A DNA stretch of 64,000 bases from Bradyrhizobium japonicum USDA 6 (GTDB taxonomy: Bacteria; Pseudomonadota; Alphaproteobacteria; Rhizobiales; Xanthobacteraceae): assembly GCF_000284375.1 (NCBI RefSeq), contig NC_017249.1:434001-498000 (forward strand), written 5' to 3'. The translations under genes and the position numbers were made by a program. Below, in pieces: positions 1 to 12,149 of this stretch; position 1 is the first letter of the stretch; each line of letters starts with the position of its first letter. The notes beneath the pieces are model-generated. The model did no database searches. It was not told the origin of the DNA and saw only the letters and a list, made by a program, of their open reading frames with translations.

Positions 1-1
1 C

Positions 2-952
2 CACCGCCAGTTCATCGAGCAGTTCGTCAATCCGCTGCTGCTGCGTGCGCTGTTCGGGATTGCGCACAATGCCTGGTATCGCGGCGCGCTCGAGGGCATC
101 GCGAGCAGCGACATCGTTGCGCTGCTCGGCCGGTTCAGGCGCTGGCTCGCGCCTGATATCCTGACCAACATCACACTGCCGGACCTGATGCAGCGACGCG
201 CGCGGCACGCGCCTGATACGGCCGTCCGCCCGGCGAGGCCGCTGCCCAGGGCTGCGCTGGAACTGGTGCTGCAGCGGCTGCATGGCTGGATTTCGAAGCT
301 GACGCCGAAGGCGATCGCGCCGACGGAATGGCAGCGCTACGAGATCGGCAATGTGTCCTATGCCGGCGACGAGGAGCGCAGGAAGCAGGATTTCGTCGCG
401 GACTTCGCCCGCCGCCGTCTGCCCGCCTGCGCCTGGGACATCGGCTGCAACACCGGTCGTTACGCCGAGGCGTTGCTGGCGAACGGGGCGGGATCGGTGG
501 TCGGCTTCGACAGCGACCTCGACGCACTGGAGGCGGCGGCATCGCGCGCGTCCGCCGGAAACCTCAACTTCCTGCCGCTGTTCTCTGACGCGGCAAACCC
601 GAGCCCCGCGCAGGGCTGGGCCGAGGCAGAGCGGTCCGGCCTGACCTCGCGCCGTAATGCCGACGCCGTCATAGCGCTGGCGCTGGTACATCACCTCGCG
701 ATCGGCCGCAACGTGCCGCTGCCGTTTGTCGTGGAATGGCTGGTCGGCCTCGCGCCGCGCGGCGTGATCGAATTCGTGCCGAAGCCGGATCCGATGGTCC
801 AGCGCATGCTGCGGCTGCGGCGCGACATCTTCGAGGATTACGACAGTGCGCAATTCGAGCAGGCGCTCGGTCGTCACGCCCGGATCGTGCAGCGGCTCGA
901 ACTCGCGGCCGGCGGCCGCACGCTGTACGAATTCGAACGCGTTGCGGGCTAG
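2..952 (+). CDS. class I SAM-dependent methyltransferase, NoeA-like (5' partial)
   Basis: The reading frame is open from base 2, so the gene starts before the window; 316 residues are visible. The segment CAWDIGCNTGRYAE is a Rossmann methyltransferase motif I (SAM-binding, GxNxG type), followed by the acidic VVGFDSD motif II. The N-terminal part resembles the NoeA-like methyltransferases of rhizobia, a resemblance from memory. The substrate is unknown; modification of a surface glycan or nodulation factor is only an inference. An internal ATG at 188 would discard conserved-looking sequence, so I treat it as a false start. The next gene begins 5 bases after the stop, suggesting co-transcription. 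Confidence 0.8.
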   Translation, partial: HRQFIEQFVNPLLLRALFGIAHNAWYRGALEGIASSDIVALLGRFRRWLAPDILTNITLPDLMQRRARHAPDTAVRPARPLPRAALELVLQRLHGWISKLTPKAIAPTEWQRYEIGNVSYAGDEERRKQDFVADFARRRLPACAWDIGCNTGRYAEALLANGAGSVVGFDSDLDALEAAASRASAGNLNFLPLFSDAANPSPAQGWAEAERSGLTSRRNADAVIALALVHHLAIGRNVPLPFVVEWLVGLAPRGVIEFVPKPDPMVQRMLRLRRDIFEDYDSAQFEQALGRHARIVQRLELAAGGRTLYEFERVAG

Positions 953-957
953 CGACG

Positions 958-2496
958 ATGCGCCCTCAGGACGATCACTGGCTTCTCCTGCGATCGCTGC
1001 TCGCGGCTGCGATCCTGTCGACGTTGGCCTTGCTCGATTTCTACGCCGGGAACATCACGGCGCTCGCCGGCCCCTCGCGGGTGCTGCACTATGCCGCCGG
1101 CACATTGGCGATCACGGCCATGCTGGCCGCCGGCCTCAAGATCCTGCTGCGGAGGCTGCCGCTCTGGCGCATCCTGCTTGCATCGGGATTGATGATGTTC
1201 GTCTTCTTCGCCTACGACATCGATCTGATCCAGCGCGAACTGAAAGCGCATCTCGGCCAACTGGCGCCACTGGCCTGGGTGCTGGTGACATTGGGCAGCC
1301 TCATCCTGACACTCGGCACGATCCGCAATCGCGCCGCCGTGTCGATCGCGCTGGTTCTGTCGGCCGCATTTGCGGTGCCGTCGATCGCGCGAATTGCGAC
1401 ATTCGCGATGCGCGGCTCCCCCGCGCACGCCACTGCCTCCGATACGAGCGGGACGCGCGAGCGATTTGCGCTCTCGCCAAACATCTACTGGATCGTGCTC
1501 GACGGGTATCCGCGGCAGGACGTGCTCGCCGAGGATTTCAACTTCGACAACGGCGACTTCATCCAGTCGCTGCGCGGGCTCGACTTCGCCGTGCTGGGCA
1601 AGAGCCGCTCCAATTTCCCGGCCACCGTCAATTCGATTTCCAGCACGGCCGGCCTCGACTACTCTGTTGAGGGCGAAGGCGAGGCGCTTCGACCGCTGCC
1701 GTTGCAGGAGATGCAGGCGCGCGTCAGGGGCAAGAACGGCACCGTGGCTCGCCTGAAGGCGGCAGGCTACACCTATGTGCATTTCGAGAACGGCTACGAC
1801 TATCTGACCGAATGCGCGCCGGACGAGCCGCGATGCGTGCGCGGCCATCTGGGGCTCGATGAGCTTGACATCGCGATCCTCTCCAACACCCCGATCATCG
1901 ACCTGATCGTGCAGCACCGCCAGTCGACGCCGTTCGCATGGGGCGGCGTCGACGATCTCAATGCGAAGCTGGGCACCATCCGCGCGATGCCCGCGCCGTT
2001 CTTTCTCTATGCCCATGTCCTGGCGCCGCACCCGCCGATCCGTTTCCGGTCGGATTGCAGCTTTCGCCCGGCCGATCCGGATCTCCAGCTCTGGCGCCCG
2101 GAAGCGCGGCCGGCCTTCATCGAGCAGCTCACTTGCGTCAACTCACAGACGCTGGCACTTCTCCATGAGATCACGCGAGCCGATCCAGGCGCGCTGATCG
2201 TGCTCCAGTCGGATCATGGCACGGCCTTTCGCGGCCAATTCCAGAAGCCGGCGACGGCATGGACGGACGAGGATCTGCACGAACGGTTCGGCGCCCTGAA
2301 CGCGATGCGATTGCCCGGCCCCTGTCGCGCCATGGCGGCCGATGACCTGACGCTGGTCGATACGTTTCCCCTGGTGCTCTCCTGCCTGTCCGGCGCGGCG
2401 TTCGAGCCGCATCATCCACGCTTTTTCGTAACGCCGTATGACAGCAATACGGATTTCGGCCGCGCGATCGAATATCCGTCCGAGCGCGTGAGATAG
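958..2496 (+). CDS. membrane protein with sulfatase/alkaline-phosphatase-like domain
   Basis: This 512-residue protein has about five hydrophobic segments in residues 9-155, then a periplasmic domain. NIYWIVLDGYPR, soon after the membrane part, matches the first metal-binding Asp strand of the alkaline phosphatase/sulfatase superfamily, and LQSDHGT near residue 420 matches the Asp-His metal site. Such membrane phosphatase-fold proteins often transfer or remove groups on lipids or glycans; the substrate here is unknown. The ATG at 958 is chosen because it follows the methyltransferase stop by 5 bases. An earlier in-frame start at 736 would overlap that gene by over 200 bases. Confidence 0.75.
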   Translation: MRPQDDHWLLLRSLLAAAILSTLALLDFYAGNITALAGPSRVLHYAAGTLAITAMLAAGLKILLRRLPLWRILLASGLMMFVFFAYDIDLIQRELKAHLGQLAPLAWVLVTLGSLILTLGTIRNRAAVSIALVLSAAFAVPSIARIATFAMRGSPAHATASDTSGTRERFALSPNIYWIVLDGYPRQDVLAEDFNFDNGDFIQSLRGLDFAVLGKSRSNFPATVNSISSTAGLDYSVEGEGEALRPLPLQEMQARVRGKNGTVARLKAAGYTYVHFENGYDYLTECAPDEPRCVRGHLGLDELDIAILSNTPIIDLIVQHRQSTPFAWGGVDDLNAKLGTIRAMPAPFFLYAHVLAPHPPIRFRSDCSFRPADPDLQLWRPEARPAFIEQLTCVNSQTLALLHEITRADPGALIVLQSDHGTAFRGQFQKPATAWTDEDLHERFGALNAMRLPGPCRAMAADDLTLVDTFPLVLSCLSGAAFEPHHPRFFVTPYDSNTDFGRAIEYPSERVR

Positions 2497-2604
2497 ACCC
2501 CGGCCATCGCGACGACGGGATGCCGCGAACGCGGCTTTGAGCTTGGCGCTTGCGTCCGGCAACGCATTCGGTCAATCGTAGCGCGCCGCAGCAGGAGGGG
2601 AATC

Positions 2605-3195
2605 ATGAGCGCACATGAAAGCATGGAGCATGCCGAGCACGCCGAGCACGCGTCCGGCTCGAACAAGAAGATCGCCCTTCTGATCGCCGTGCTGGCGCTG
2701 TTCCTGGCGATCTCCGAGACGCTCGGCAAGGGCGCCCAGACCGAATCGATCAGCAAGAACGTCGAGGCCGCCAATCTCTGGGCGTTCTTCCAGGCCAAGA
2801 CCATCCGCCGCACCGTGGTGCTGACCGCATCCGAGCAGGGCAAGCTCACGCTAGCCGGCACCACTGACGAGGCCCTGAAGCCGGTGGTGCAGAAGCAGGT
2901 CGAGGACTGGACCAAGACCGCGGCGCGCTACCGCTCCGAGCCCGAGACCGGCGAAGGCACCGAGCAGCTCGCCGAGAAGGCCAAGCACGCCGAGCACGAG
3001 CGCGACGAGGCGACCGCGAAATACCATCACTTCGAGCTGGCCTCCGCCGCCTTCCAGATCGGCATCGTGCTGGCCTCGGCCACCATCATCACCGGCATGA
3101 TCGCGCTCGCCTATGTCGGCGGCGTCCTGACGCTGGCCGGCCTCCTCATGACCGCGCTCGGCCTGTGGTGGCCGCATCTGCTGCATCTGCATTGA
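2605..3195 (+). CDS. DUF4337 domain-containing membrane protein
   Basis: A 196-residue protein of the DUF4337 type. A histidine/glutamate-rich N-terminus (HAEHAEHA) precedes a first membrane segment at about residues 23-40. A charged, helical middle section follows, then a hydrophobic C-terminal hairpin at about 148-190. The conserved stretch NVEAANLWAFFQAKTIRRT is typical of the family. Function is not known. The ATG has a good purine-rich ribosome site (GGAGGGG) about 6 bases upstream. It is monocistronic, and a palindromic repeat follows it. Confidence 0.85.
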   Translation: MSAHESMEHAEHAEHASGSNKKIALLIAVLALFLAISETLGKGAQTESISKNVEAANLWAFFQAKTIRRTVVLTASEQGKLTLAGTTDEALKPVVQKQVEDWTKTAARYRSEPETGEGTEQLAEKAKHAEHERDEATAKYHHFELASAAFQIGIVLASATIITGMIALAYVGGVLTLAGLLMTALGLWWPHLLHLH

Positions 3196-3234
3196 GGGGC
3201 TGATGCGGGGCGCATAAGGCCAACAACATCGACG

Positions 3235-3340
3235 GTGTCATGCCCGGCTTGACCGGGGCATCCAGTACGCCGCGGCTTCTCGGTTCTAGCCTTACCGTCT
3301 CTGGAATACCGGATTGCCCGCCTTCGCGGGCAATGACACC
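3235..3340. repeat. intergenic palindromic repeat, TGTCATGCC...GGCAATGACA type
   Basis: The element is bounded by TGTCATGCCC on the left and GGGCAATGACA on the right. It has internal GC-rich hairpins on each side and a middle containing CCAGTACGCCGCGGCTTCTC. The same half-sites recur near 7.6, 31.1, 35.0 and 40.5 kb in different combinations. It lies between convergent genes and may also act as a terminator. Confidence 0.8.
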
Positions 3341-3379
3341 GAGTATGTTGGCGATGACAGTGTGTATGTCGCGAGCAGA

Positions 3380-3910
3380 TCACCGCGCCTGGTGCACGCT
3401 CTTGCGAAAGCGCTGGATCAGGCGGAGCGTACGGGCGGACCAGCCTTCGCCGTTGCCGGCGATCAGCTCGCGGATGCGGTGCTTGATCGGGTCGACCAGC
3501 TCGGCGGCCTTGGCGCGCAGCTTCATCACGAGATCGTAGAGCCGCTCGAACCAGTGCATCTCCATCAGCTTGTCGCGCGTCACGTCGAACACGAAGGCCG
3601 TGACGCCGACGCCGAGCAGCTTTGCGAACAGAAACGTGGAGACGCCGGTCAGCCAGTATTCATGCGTGAGCAGATACAAGCCGATCAGCTTGAGCGGAAA
3701 CAGCGGGATGATCGGCACCGCGAACACGATCAGCGTCATGGCCGGCGGCAGCGCATCGACGCGCTCGGTCAGCCATTGCTTGAAACGTGCGAGCGGAATG
3801 GCTGCGACAACCCGCGCGACGATCGGCTCGAGATGGTCCCACAGCCAAGCTTCGATCAGGAAGATGATCGCCAGCAGGACCCAGACCGGTTGAAGTAGGC
3901 GGCGCAGCAT
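3380..3910 (-). CDS. hypothetical membrane protein
   Basis: A 176-residue protein with a hydrophobic N-terminus at about residues 6-24 and two further membrane-like stretches near 57-80 and 86-110 (including VPIIPLFPLKLIGLYLL). The C-terminal third is basic and predicted soluble. I do not recognise a named family. It starts 33 bases after lpdA ends, on the same strand, so it may be the last gene of the 2-oxoglutarate dehydrogenase block, but nothing in it suggests a link to that enzyme. Start and frame look sound because codon use matches the neighbours. Confidence 0.7.
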   Translation of the reverse strand: MLRRLLQPVWVLLAIIFLIEAWLWDHLEPIVARVVAAIPLARFKQWLTERVDALPPAMTLIVFAVPIIPLFPLKLIGLYLLTHEYWLTGVSTFLFAKLLGVGVTAFVFDVTRDKLMEMHWFERLYDLVMKLRAKAAELVDPIKHRIRELIAGNGEGWSARTLRLIQRFRKSVHQAR

Positions 3911-3943
3911 GTGTTTCCCGCCCGATTCGGCTAGGCGCGTCGC

Positions 3944-5344
3944 CTACATATGGATGGCCCGCTTGCCCACCGCAAGCGCGGCTTCCTTGATGGCCTCCGA
4001 GCGGGTCGGATGCGCGTGGCAGGTGCGCGCGAGATCTTCCGCGCTGCCGCCAAACTCCATGAGAACGCAGGCTTCATGGATCATTTCGCCGGCTTCACGG
4101 CCGATAATGTGCACGCCGAGCACGCGATCGGTCTTCGCATCTGCGAGAATCTTCACGAAGCCGTCGGTGGTCTGGTTGACCTTGGAGCGGCCGTTGGCGG
4201 TAAAGGGAAACTTCCCGACGGTATACGCCTGACCCGCCTGCTTCAGCTCCTCCTCGGTCTTGCCGACGCAGGATACTTCCGGCGTGGTATACACGACGCC
4301 TGGGATAACGTCGTAGTTCACGTGGCCGGCCTGCCCTGCGATGATCTCCGCAACCGCAACGCCTTCATCCTCGGCCTTGTGCGCGAGCATCGGGCCTGCG
4401 ACGACGTCGCCGATGGCATAGACGCCCTTCACGCTGGTCGCGAAATGCGGATCGATCTGCACGCGGCCGCGATTGTCGAGCGCCACGCCGGCTTCCTTCA
4501 GGCCGAGCCCATCGGTGTACGGCACGCGGCCGATGCAGACCAGAACGACGTCGGCGTCCAGCGTCTCCGCGGCGCCGCCGGCGGCCGGCTCGATCTTTGC
4601 GAGCAGCGCCTTTCCATTGTTCTCGACACCCGCGACCTTCGCGCCGAGCTTGAAAACAAAACCCTGCTTTTCCAGGATGCGCTGGAATTGCTTCGCGATC
4701 TCGCCATCCATGCCGGGCAGGATGCGATCCAGAAATTCCACGACGATGACTTCGGCGCCGAGCCGCTTCCACACCGAGCCGAGCTCGAGGCCGATCACGC
4801 CGGCGCCGACGATCAGCAGCTTGCCGGGGACCTTGTCCAGCGACAGCGCGCCGGTGGACGAGACAATGCGCTTCTCGTCGATCTCGATACCCTTGAGACG
4901 CGCGATGTCGGAGCCGGTCGCGATCACGATGCTCTTGGTCTCGACCACTTGCGACTTGCCATCGGCGGACACTTCGACCTTGCCTGTCCCTAAGATCTTG
5001 CCGGTGCCCTTGAGCACGTCGATCTTGTTCTTCTTCATCAGGAATTCGACGCCCTTGACGTTGCCGTCGATGCCCTGCTGCTTGAAGTTCATCATCGCCG
5101 GAAGCTCGAGCTTCGGCGCGGAAACGGAAACGCCCATCTTGCCGAAGGAGTGCGCGGCTTCCTCGAACATTTCGGAGGCGTGCAGCAGCGCCTTCGACGG
5201 CATGCAGCCGACGTTCAGGCAGGTGCCGCCGAGCGTGGCGTTCTTTTCGACCACGGCGACCTTCATGCCGAGCTGGGCTGCGCGCACCGCGCAGACATAA
5301 CCGCCCGGTCCGGTGCCGATGACGACGAGATCGTAGGTAGCCAT
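3944..5344 (-). CDS. lpdA: dihydrolipoyl dehydrogenase (E3)
   Basis: A 466-residue flavoprotein disulfide reductase that reoxidises dihydrolipoyl groups of the 2-oxoglutarate dehydrogenase complex with NAD+. The FAD-binding motif GTGPGG is at residues 10-15. The redox-active disulfide is GGTCLNVGC (Cys42, Cys47). A second Rossmann motif, [10 protein letters not shown], marks the NAD domain, and the C-terminal HPTRSE contains catalytic His445 and its Glu450 partner. Length fits the family (about 465-475). It follows sucB and a short-chain dehydrogenase gene on the same strand, so it is probably the E3 dedicated to this complex. Confidence 0.97.
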   Translation of the reverse strand: MATYDLVVIGTGPGGYVCAVRAAQLGMKVAVVEKNATLGGTCLNVGCMPSKALLHASEMFEEAAHSFGKMGVSVSAPKLELPAMMNFKQQGIDGNVKGVEFLMKKNKIDVLKGTGKILGTGKVEVSADGKSQVVETKSIVIATGSDIARLKGIEIDEKRIVSSTGALSLDKVPGKLLIVGAGVIGLELGSVWKRLGAEVIVVEFLDRILPGMDGEIAKQFQRILEKQGFVFKLGAKVAGVENNGKALLAKIEPAAGGAAETLDADVVLVCIGRVPYTDGLGLKEAGVALDNRGRVQIDPHFATSVKGVYAIGDVVAGPMLAHKAEDEGVAVAEIIAGQAGHVNYDVIPGVVYTTPEVSCVGKTEEELKQAGQAYTVGKFPFTANGRSKVNQTTDGFVKILADAKTDRVLGVHIIGREAGEMIHEACVLMEFGGSAEDLARTCHAHPTRSEAIKEAALAVGKRAIHM

Positions 5345-5401
5345 GAGAGAAAGTCCCGTGAGTTTAACGTGATGAGGATGTGTCAGCGTCCGCGCGGCGC
5401 G

Positions 5402-6151
5402 TCAGCGTCCGCCGGACACATCGAGAATGGCCGAGGTGACGTAGGAGGCCTCGTCAGACATCAGCCAGACGATGGCATTGGCGATTTCGTCGGCGGTGCC
5501 GACGCGCCTCATCGGCACCATATGAGCCAGACGATGGGCACGGTCGGGCTCGCCGCCGGCAGCGTGGATTTCGGTATCGATCAGGCCCGGGCGGATGCCC
5601 GCGACGCGGATGCCTTCGCCTGCGACCTCATAGCCGAGACCGACGGTGAAGGAATCGATCGCGCCCTTGGACGCCGCGTAGTCGACATAGGTATTCGGCG
5701 CGCCGAGTCTGGCAGCGACCGATGACAGATTGACGATGACGCCGCCCTGGCCGCCGTGCTTGGTCGACATCCGCTTCACCGCTTCGCGCGCGCAGAGGAT
5801 CGAGCCGGTGACGTTGACGGCCATCACGCGCCGGATGCGCTCGGCCGACATCTCGTCGACGCGCACGCCGCTCTGGCCTACGATGCCGCCATTGTTGACG
5901 AGCGCACCGAGCGTGCCGAACTTGTCGGCTTGCTTGAACAGCTCGATGATGTCGCTTTCCTCGGCGACATCGCATTTTACCGCGATGGCCTTGCCGTCGC
6001 TGGCCGCGATCTGGGCGACCACCTCGTCAGCAGCCGTTTTGTTGCTGGCATAGCCAACGACGACCCGGAAGCCGCGCGCGGCCGCCGCAATCGCCGTCGC
6101 CCGTCCGATGCCGCGGCTGCCGCCGGTGATGACAACGACCTTATCCGTCAC
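5402..6151 (-). CDS. SDR family oxidoreductase
   Basis: A classical short-chain dehydrogenase/reductase of 249 residues. It has the NAD(P)-binding TGGSRGIG at the N-terminus, VNNGG (the NNAG equivalent), a catalytic Ser in NLSSVAAR, and the YVDYAASKGA active site with Tyr and Lys. The C-terminus (ILDVSGGR) is typical. I prefer the GTG start at 6151 because a GGAGG ribosome site lies 5 bases before it and the protein then begins MTDKVVVITGG. An ATG at 6163 would add four residues. Substrate is unknown. It sits between sucB and lpdA, an unusual place for an SDR. Confidence 0.88.
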   Translation of the reverse strand: MTDKVVVITGGSRGIGRATAIAAAARGFRVVVGYASNKTAADEVVAQIAASDGKAIAVKCDVAEESDIIELFKQADKFGTLGALVNNGGIVGQSGVRVDEMSAERIRRVMAVNVTGSILCAREAVKRMSTKHGGQGGVIVNLSSVAARLGAPNTYVDYAASKGAIDSFTVGLGYEVAGEGIRVAGIRPGLIDTEIHAAGGEPDRAHRLAHMVPMRRVGTADEIANAIVWLMSDEASYVTSAILDVSGGR

Positions 6152-6218
6152 GCGCGCCTCCATGGTTCGACCCGCGCCGTCGCACAACAAGGCGACGGCG
6201 CTCGCAGAGCTTCAGGGA

Positions 6219-7463
6219 TCAGAGATCGAGCACCAGGCGCGCCGGATCTTCCAGGCTCTCCTTGACGCGGACCAGGAAGGTGACGGCTTCCTTGCCGTCG
6301 ATGACGCGGTGATCGTAGGACAGGGCCAGGTACATCATCGGACGGACCTCGATCTTGCCGGCGACGACCATCGGCCGCTCCTGGATCTTGTGCATGCCGA
6401 GGATGCCGGACTGCGGGGCGTTCAGGATCGGGGTCGACATCAGCGAGCCGTAGATGCCGCCATTGGTGATGGTGAAGGTGCCGCCCTGCATCTCGTCGAT
6501 CTTGAGCTGGCCGTCACGGGCGCGGCGACCGAAATCGGCGATGCCCTTCTCGATGTCGGCGATCGACTTGTTGTCGCAGTCGCGCACCACGGGCACGACG
6601 AGACCCTTGTCGGTGCCGACGGCGACGCCGATGTGGTAGTAATTCTTGTAGATCAGATCGGTGCCGTCGATCTCGGCGTTGACCGCCGGGATGTCCTTCA
6701 GCGCCTGCACGACGGCCTTGGTGAAGAAGCCCATGAAGCCGAGCTTCGAGCCGTGCTTCTTCTCGAACGCATCCTTGTAGTGGGCACGCAGCGCCATCAC
6801 GTTGGTCATGTCGACCTCGTTAAAGGTCGTCAGCATGGCCGCGGTGTTCTGCACGTCCTTGAGGCGGCGCGCGATGGTCTGGCGCAGGCGGGTCATCTTG
6901 ACGCGCTCTTCGCGGGCGGCGTCATCGGCCGGCGACGGCGCGCGCACCTGCACGGCGGCGGCGGGCTGGTTGACCGGGGTCGGCGCGGAGGCGGCACGCT
7001 CGATCGCGGCGAGCATGTCGCCCTTGGTGACGCGGCCATCCTTGCCGGAGCCCGGGACGGTGGAGGCATCGATGCCGGTCTCGGCCGAGAGCTTGCGGAC
7101 GGACGGGGCGAGCGGCGCATCGGCCGGCGGCGCCTTCGCGGCCGGAGCCGGCGCAGGAGCAGCAGCCACGGCGGCCGGAGCGGCGGCGGCGGGCTTCGCG
7201 GGAGCAGCGGCGGGCTTCGCAGCACCGGCACCGTCAGTGATCTGGCCGAGCAGCGCACCGACCGCAACGGTTGCGCCATCGGCCGCGACGATCTCGCTCA
7301 GCGTGCCGGCGGAGGGCGCCGGGACCTCGATGGTGACCTTGTCGGTCTCGAGCTCCACCAAGGGCTCGTCGACGGCGACGGGATCGCCGGCCTTCTTGAA
7401 CCAGCGGCCGATGGTGGCCTCGGTGACGGATTCGCCGAGCGTCGGCACACGAATTTCAGTCAT
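6219..7463 (-). CDS. sucB: 2-oxoglutarate dehydrogenase E2, dihydrolipoyllysine succinyltransferase
   Basis: A 414-residue E2 core subunit that transfers succinyl groups from E1 to CoA. An N-terminal lipoyl domain carries the lipoylated lysine in [14 protein letters not shown] (about residue 43). An Ala/Pro-rich flexible linker follows at about 80-120, then a peripheral subunit-binding domain ([14 protein letters not shown]...[10 protein letters not shown]) and the catalytic domain ending in SYDHRVIDG, with the active His and Asp near residues 385-390. The order E1-E2-(SDR)-E3 on one strand supports SucB rather than pyruvate dehydrogenase E2. Confidence 0.97.
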   Translation of the reverse strand: MTEIRVPTLGESVTEATIGRWFKKAGDPVAVDEPLVELETDKVTIEVPAPSAGTLSEIVAADGATVAVGALLGQITDGAGAAKPAAAPAKPAAAAPAAVAAAPAPAPAAKAPPADAPLAPSVRKLSAETGIDASTVPGSGKDGRVTKGDMLAAIERAASAPTPVNQPAAAVQVRAPSPADDAAREERVKMTRLRQTIARRLKDVQNTAAMLTTFNEVDMTNVMALRAHYKDAFEKKHGSKLGFMGFFTKAVVQALKDIPAVNAEIDGTDLIYKNYYHIGVAVGTDKGLVVPVVRDCDNKSIADIEKGIADFGRRARDGQLKIDEMQGGTFTITNGGIYGSLMSTPILNAPQSGILGMHKIQERPMVVAGKIEVRPMMYLALSYDHRVIDGKEAVTFLVRVKESLEDPARLVLDL

Positions 7464-7504
7464 GGTCTTTTCCTTAAGGGATCGCCGGTGCGGTCAAAAA
7501 TTCG

Positions 7505-7627
7505 GTCGTCATCGGCCTGCGAAAGGCAAGCCATCCAGCAAGCCGGACGTTCGTACTCTGCACGGACGTCGCGGCGTACTGGATGCCCCGCTCCAGTGCG
7601 CAATTGCGCACGAGGCGGGGCATGACG
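7505..7627. repeat. palindromic repeat between sucA and sucB
   Basis: The gap between sucA and sucB holds a degenerate copy of the GTCATG-bounded repeat. The clear arm is GCGTACTGGATGCCCCG paired with GGCGGGGCATGACG, around a centre reading GTGCGCAATTGCGCAC, itself a perfect palindrome. It lies within a probable operon, so it could be transcribed and affect mRNA stability between E1 and E2 genes. Confidence 0.7.
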
Positions 7628-7640
7628 CAGTTCAGAAAGA

Positions 7641-10610
<2,970 letters not shown>

Positions 10611-10747
10611 GCTTGAGTTCCTGGCGATTTCGGTTCGCGCATAACAAACGGCGCTGGCGCTGAGCTCCCCGGCAGAGGCCCAGCGCGACAGGCACCATTT
10701 ATCCTATTTGCTACGAAACTTCGCCCGGAAAAGTACGAAGAAGTGAA

Positions 10748-11632
10748 TTAGCCTTTCAACTTTTCGGCAAGCGTGTGACCAAGGCGGGCGGGAGACGGAG
10801 ACACTGTAATCCCAGCCGATTTCATCGCATCGGTCTTGGAACCGGCGTCGCCCTTGCCGCCGGAGATGATCGCACCGGCATGGCCCATGCGGCGGCCGGG
10901 AGGCGCGGTGACGCCGGCAATGAAACCGACCATCGGCTTCTTGCGGCCGCGCTTGGCCTCGTCCTTGAGGAACTGGGCGGCGTCCTCCTCGGCGGAACCG
11001 CCGATCTCGCCGATCATGATGATCGATTCGGTCTTGGGGTCGGCGAGCAGCATTTCCAGCACGTCGATGAACTCGGTGCCCTTGACCGGGTCGCCGCCGA
11101 TGCCGACCGCGGTGGTCTGGCCGAGGCCTTCCTGCGAGGTCTGGAACACGGCTTCATAGGTCAGCGTGCCGGAGCGGGAGACGATGCCGACGCTGCCGGT
11201 CTTGAAGATGTTGGCGGGCATGATGCCGATCTTGCACTCGCCGGCGGTCATGACGCCCGGGCAGTTCGGCCCGATCAGGCGCGACTTGGAACCGGCCAGC
11301 GAGCGCTTCACGCGCACCATGTCGACGACAGGAATGCCCTCGGTGATGCAGACGATCAGCGGGATCTCCGCGTCGATGGCTTCGCAGATCGCATCGGCCG
11401 CGCCCGGCGGCGGCACGTAGATCACCGACGCATCGGCGCCGGTCTTCTCGCGCGCCTCGCGCACCGTGTCGAACACCGGCAGGCCCAGATGCGTGGCGCC
11501 GCCTTTGCCCGGCGAGGTGCCGCCGACCATCTTGGTGCCGTAGGCAAGCGCGGCCTCCGAGTGGAAGGTGCCGTTCTTGCCGGTAAAGCCCTGGCAGATG
11601 ACCTTGGTGTTCTTGTCGATCAGGATGGACAT
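10748..11632 (-). CDS. sucD: succinyl-CoA synthetase alpha subunit
   Basis: A 294-residue subunit of succinate-CoA ligase, which makes GTP or ATP from succinyl-CoA. The N-terminal CoA-binding Rossmann domain shows [16 protein letters not shown]. The phosphohistidine is in [18 protein letters not shown] near residue 246. Length matches the family (about 290). Separation from sucC by one small gene is the only oddity. Both genes and sucA-sucB are on the same strand and are probably expressed together. Confidence 0.98.
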   Translation of the reverse strand: MSILIDKNTKVICQGFTGKNGTFHSEAALAYGTKMVGGTSPGKGGATHLGLPVFDTVREAREKTGADASVIYVPPPGAADAICEAIDAEIPLIVCITEGIPVVDMVRVKRSLAGSKSRLIGPNCPGVMTAGECKIGIMPANIFKTGSVGIVSRSGTLTYEAVFQTSQEGLGQTTAVGIGGDPVKGTEFIDVLEMLLADPKTESIIMIGEIGGSAEEDAAQFLKDEAKRGRKKPMVGFIAGVTAPPGRRMGHAGAIISGGKGDAGSKTDAMKSAGITVSPSPARLGHTLAEKLKG

Positions 11633-11665
11633 GAGGTCTGCTTTCGCGAACTAACGAGTGAGAGG

Positions 11666-12145
11666 TCAGTGGATGCGGCGGTAGATGCCGGTGAGCACGT
11701 CGGCCCAGCCTTCCGCGTCCGGCGAGAACTGGATCTTCAACGAGTAGGAATTGTCGTCGATGATTTCGTAGACGTGGCGCGCATTGCCGCGGAGCGAGCC
11801 GCGCACCAGCGTCAGGGTCTTGCCGACCCAGCCGCCGGAGGCGGGCGAGGGCGGCGTGTAGCCGAGCGAGTCGTACCAGAACAATTTGTAGGTCCGGTCC
11901 TCGCGGTCGTAGGTGAAGAGGCCATGGGTGGCAAAAGCCTGCTTGCCGTCGCGCATCTGGACACAGTCCTGGATCAGGTAGAAGCCGTTCAGATCCATGC
12001 GCGCGACGACGTGCGAGGTCGCCGGCCCGCCGGCGACCCAGCGCGACGGGAAGACCACCTCTTCGCCATTCCATTCGCCGGCGAACGCGGCGAGGCGCGT
12101 GTGCTCTGCAAGCGGAGATGATGCGGCGAGATGGTCCTGGGTCAT
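11666..12145 (-). CDS. DUF1579-like protein inside the suc cluster
   Basis: A 159-residue soluble protein with no signal peptide, beginning [15 protein letters not shown]. The pattern [12 protein letters not shown]..., [23 protein letters not shown] and [10 protein letters not shown] resembles the DUF1579 family, lipocalin-like beta-barrels of unknown function. It starts only 4 bases after sucC ends and stops 33 bases before sucD, so it is almost certainly translated from the same message. That position suggests, but does not show, a role tied to succinyl-CoA synthetase or its product. Confidence 0.82.
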   Translation of the reverse strand: MTQDHLAASSPLAEHTRLAAFAGEWNGEEVVFPSRWVAGGPATSHVVARMDLNGFYLIQDCVQMRDGKQAFATHGLFTYDREDRTYKLFWYDSLGYTPPSPASGGWVGKTLTLVRGSLRGNARHVYEIIDDNSYSLKIQFSPDAEGWADVLTGIYRRIH

Positions 12146-12149
12146 GGCC

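Noticed and set aside
10775..12121. A 448-codon plus-strand frame opposite sucD and DUF1579
   Set aside because: Shadow of genuine minus-strand genes.
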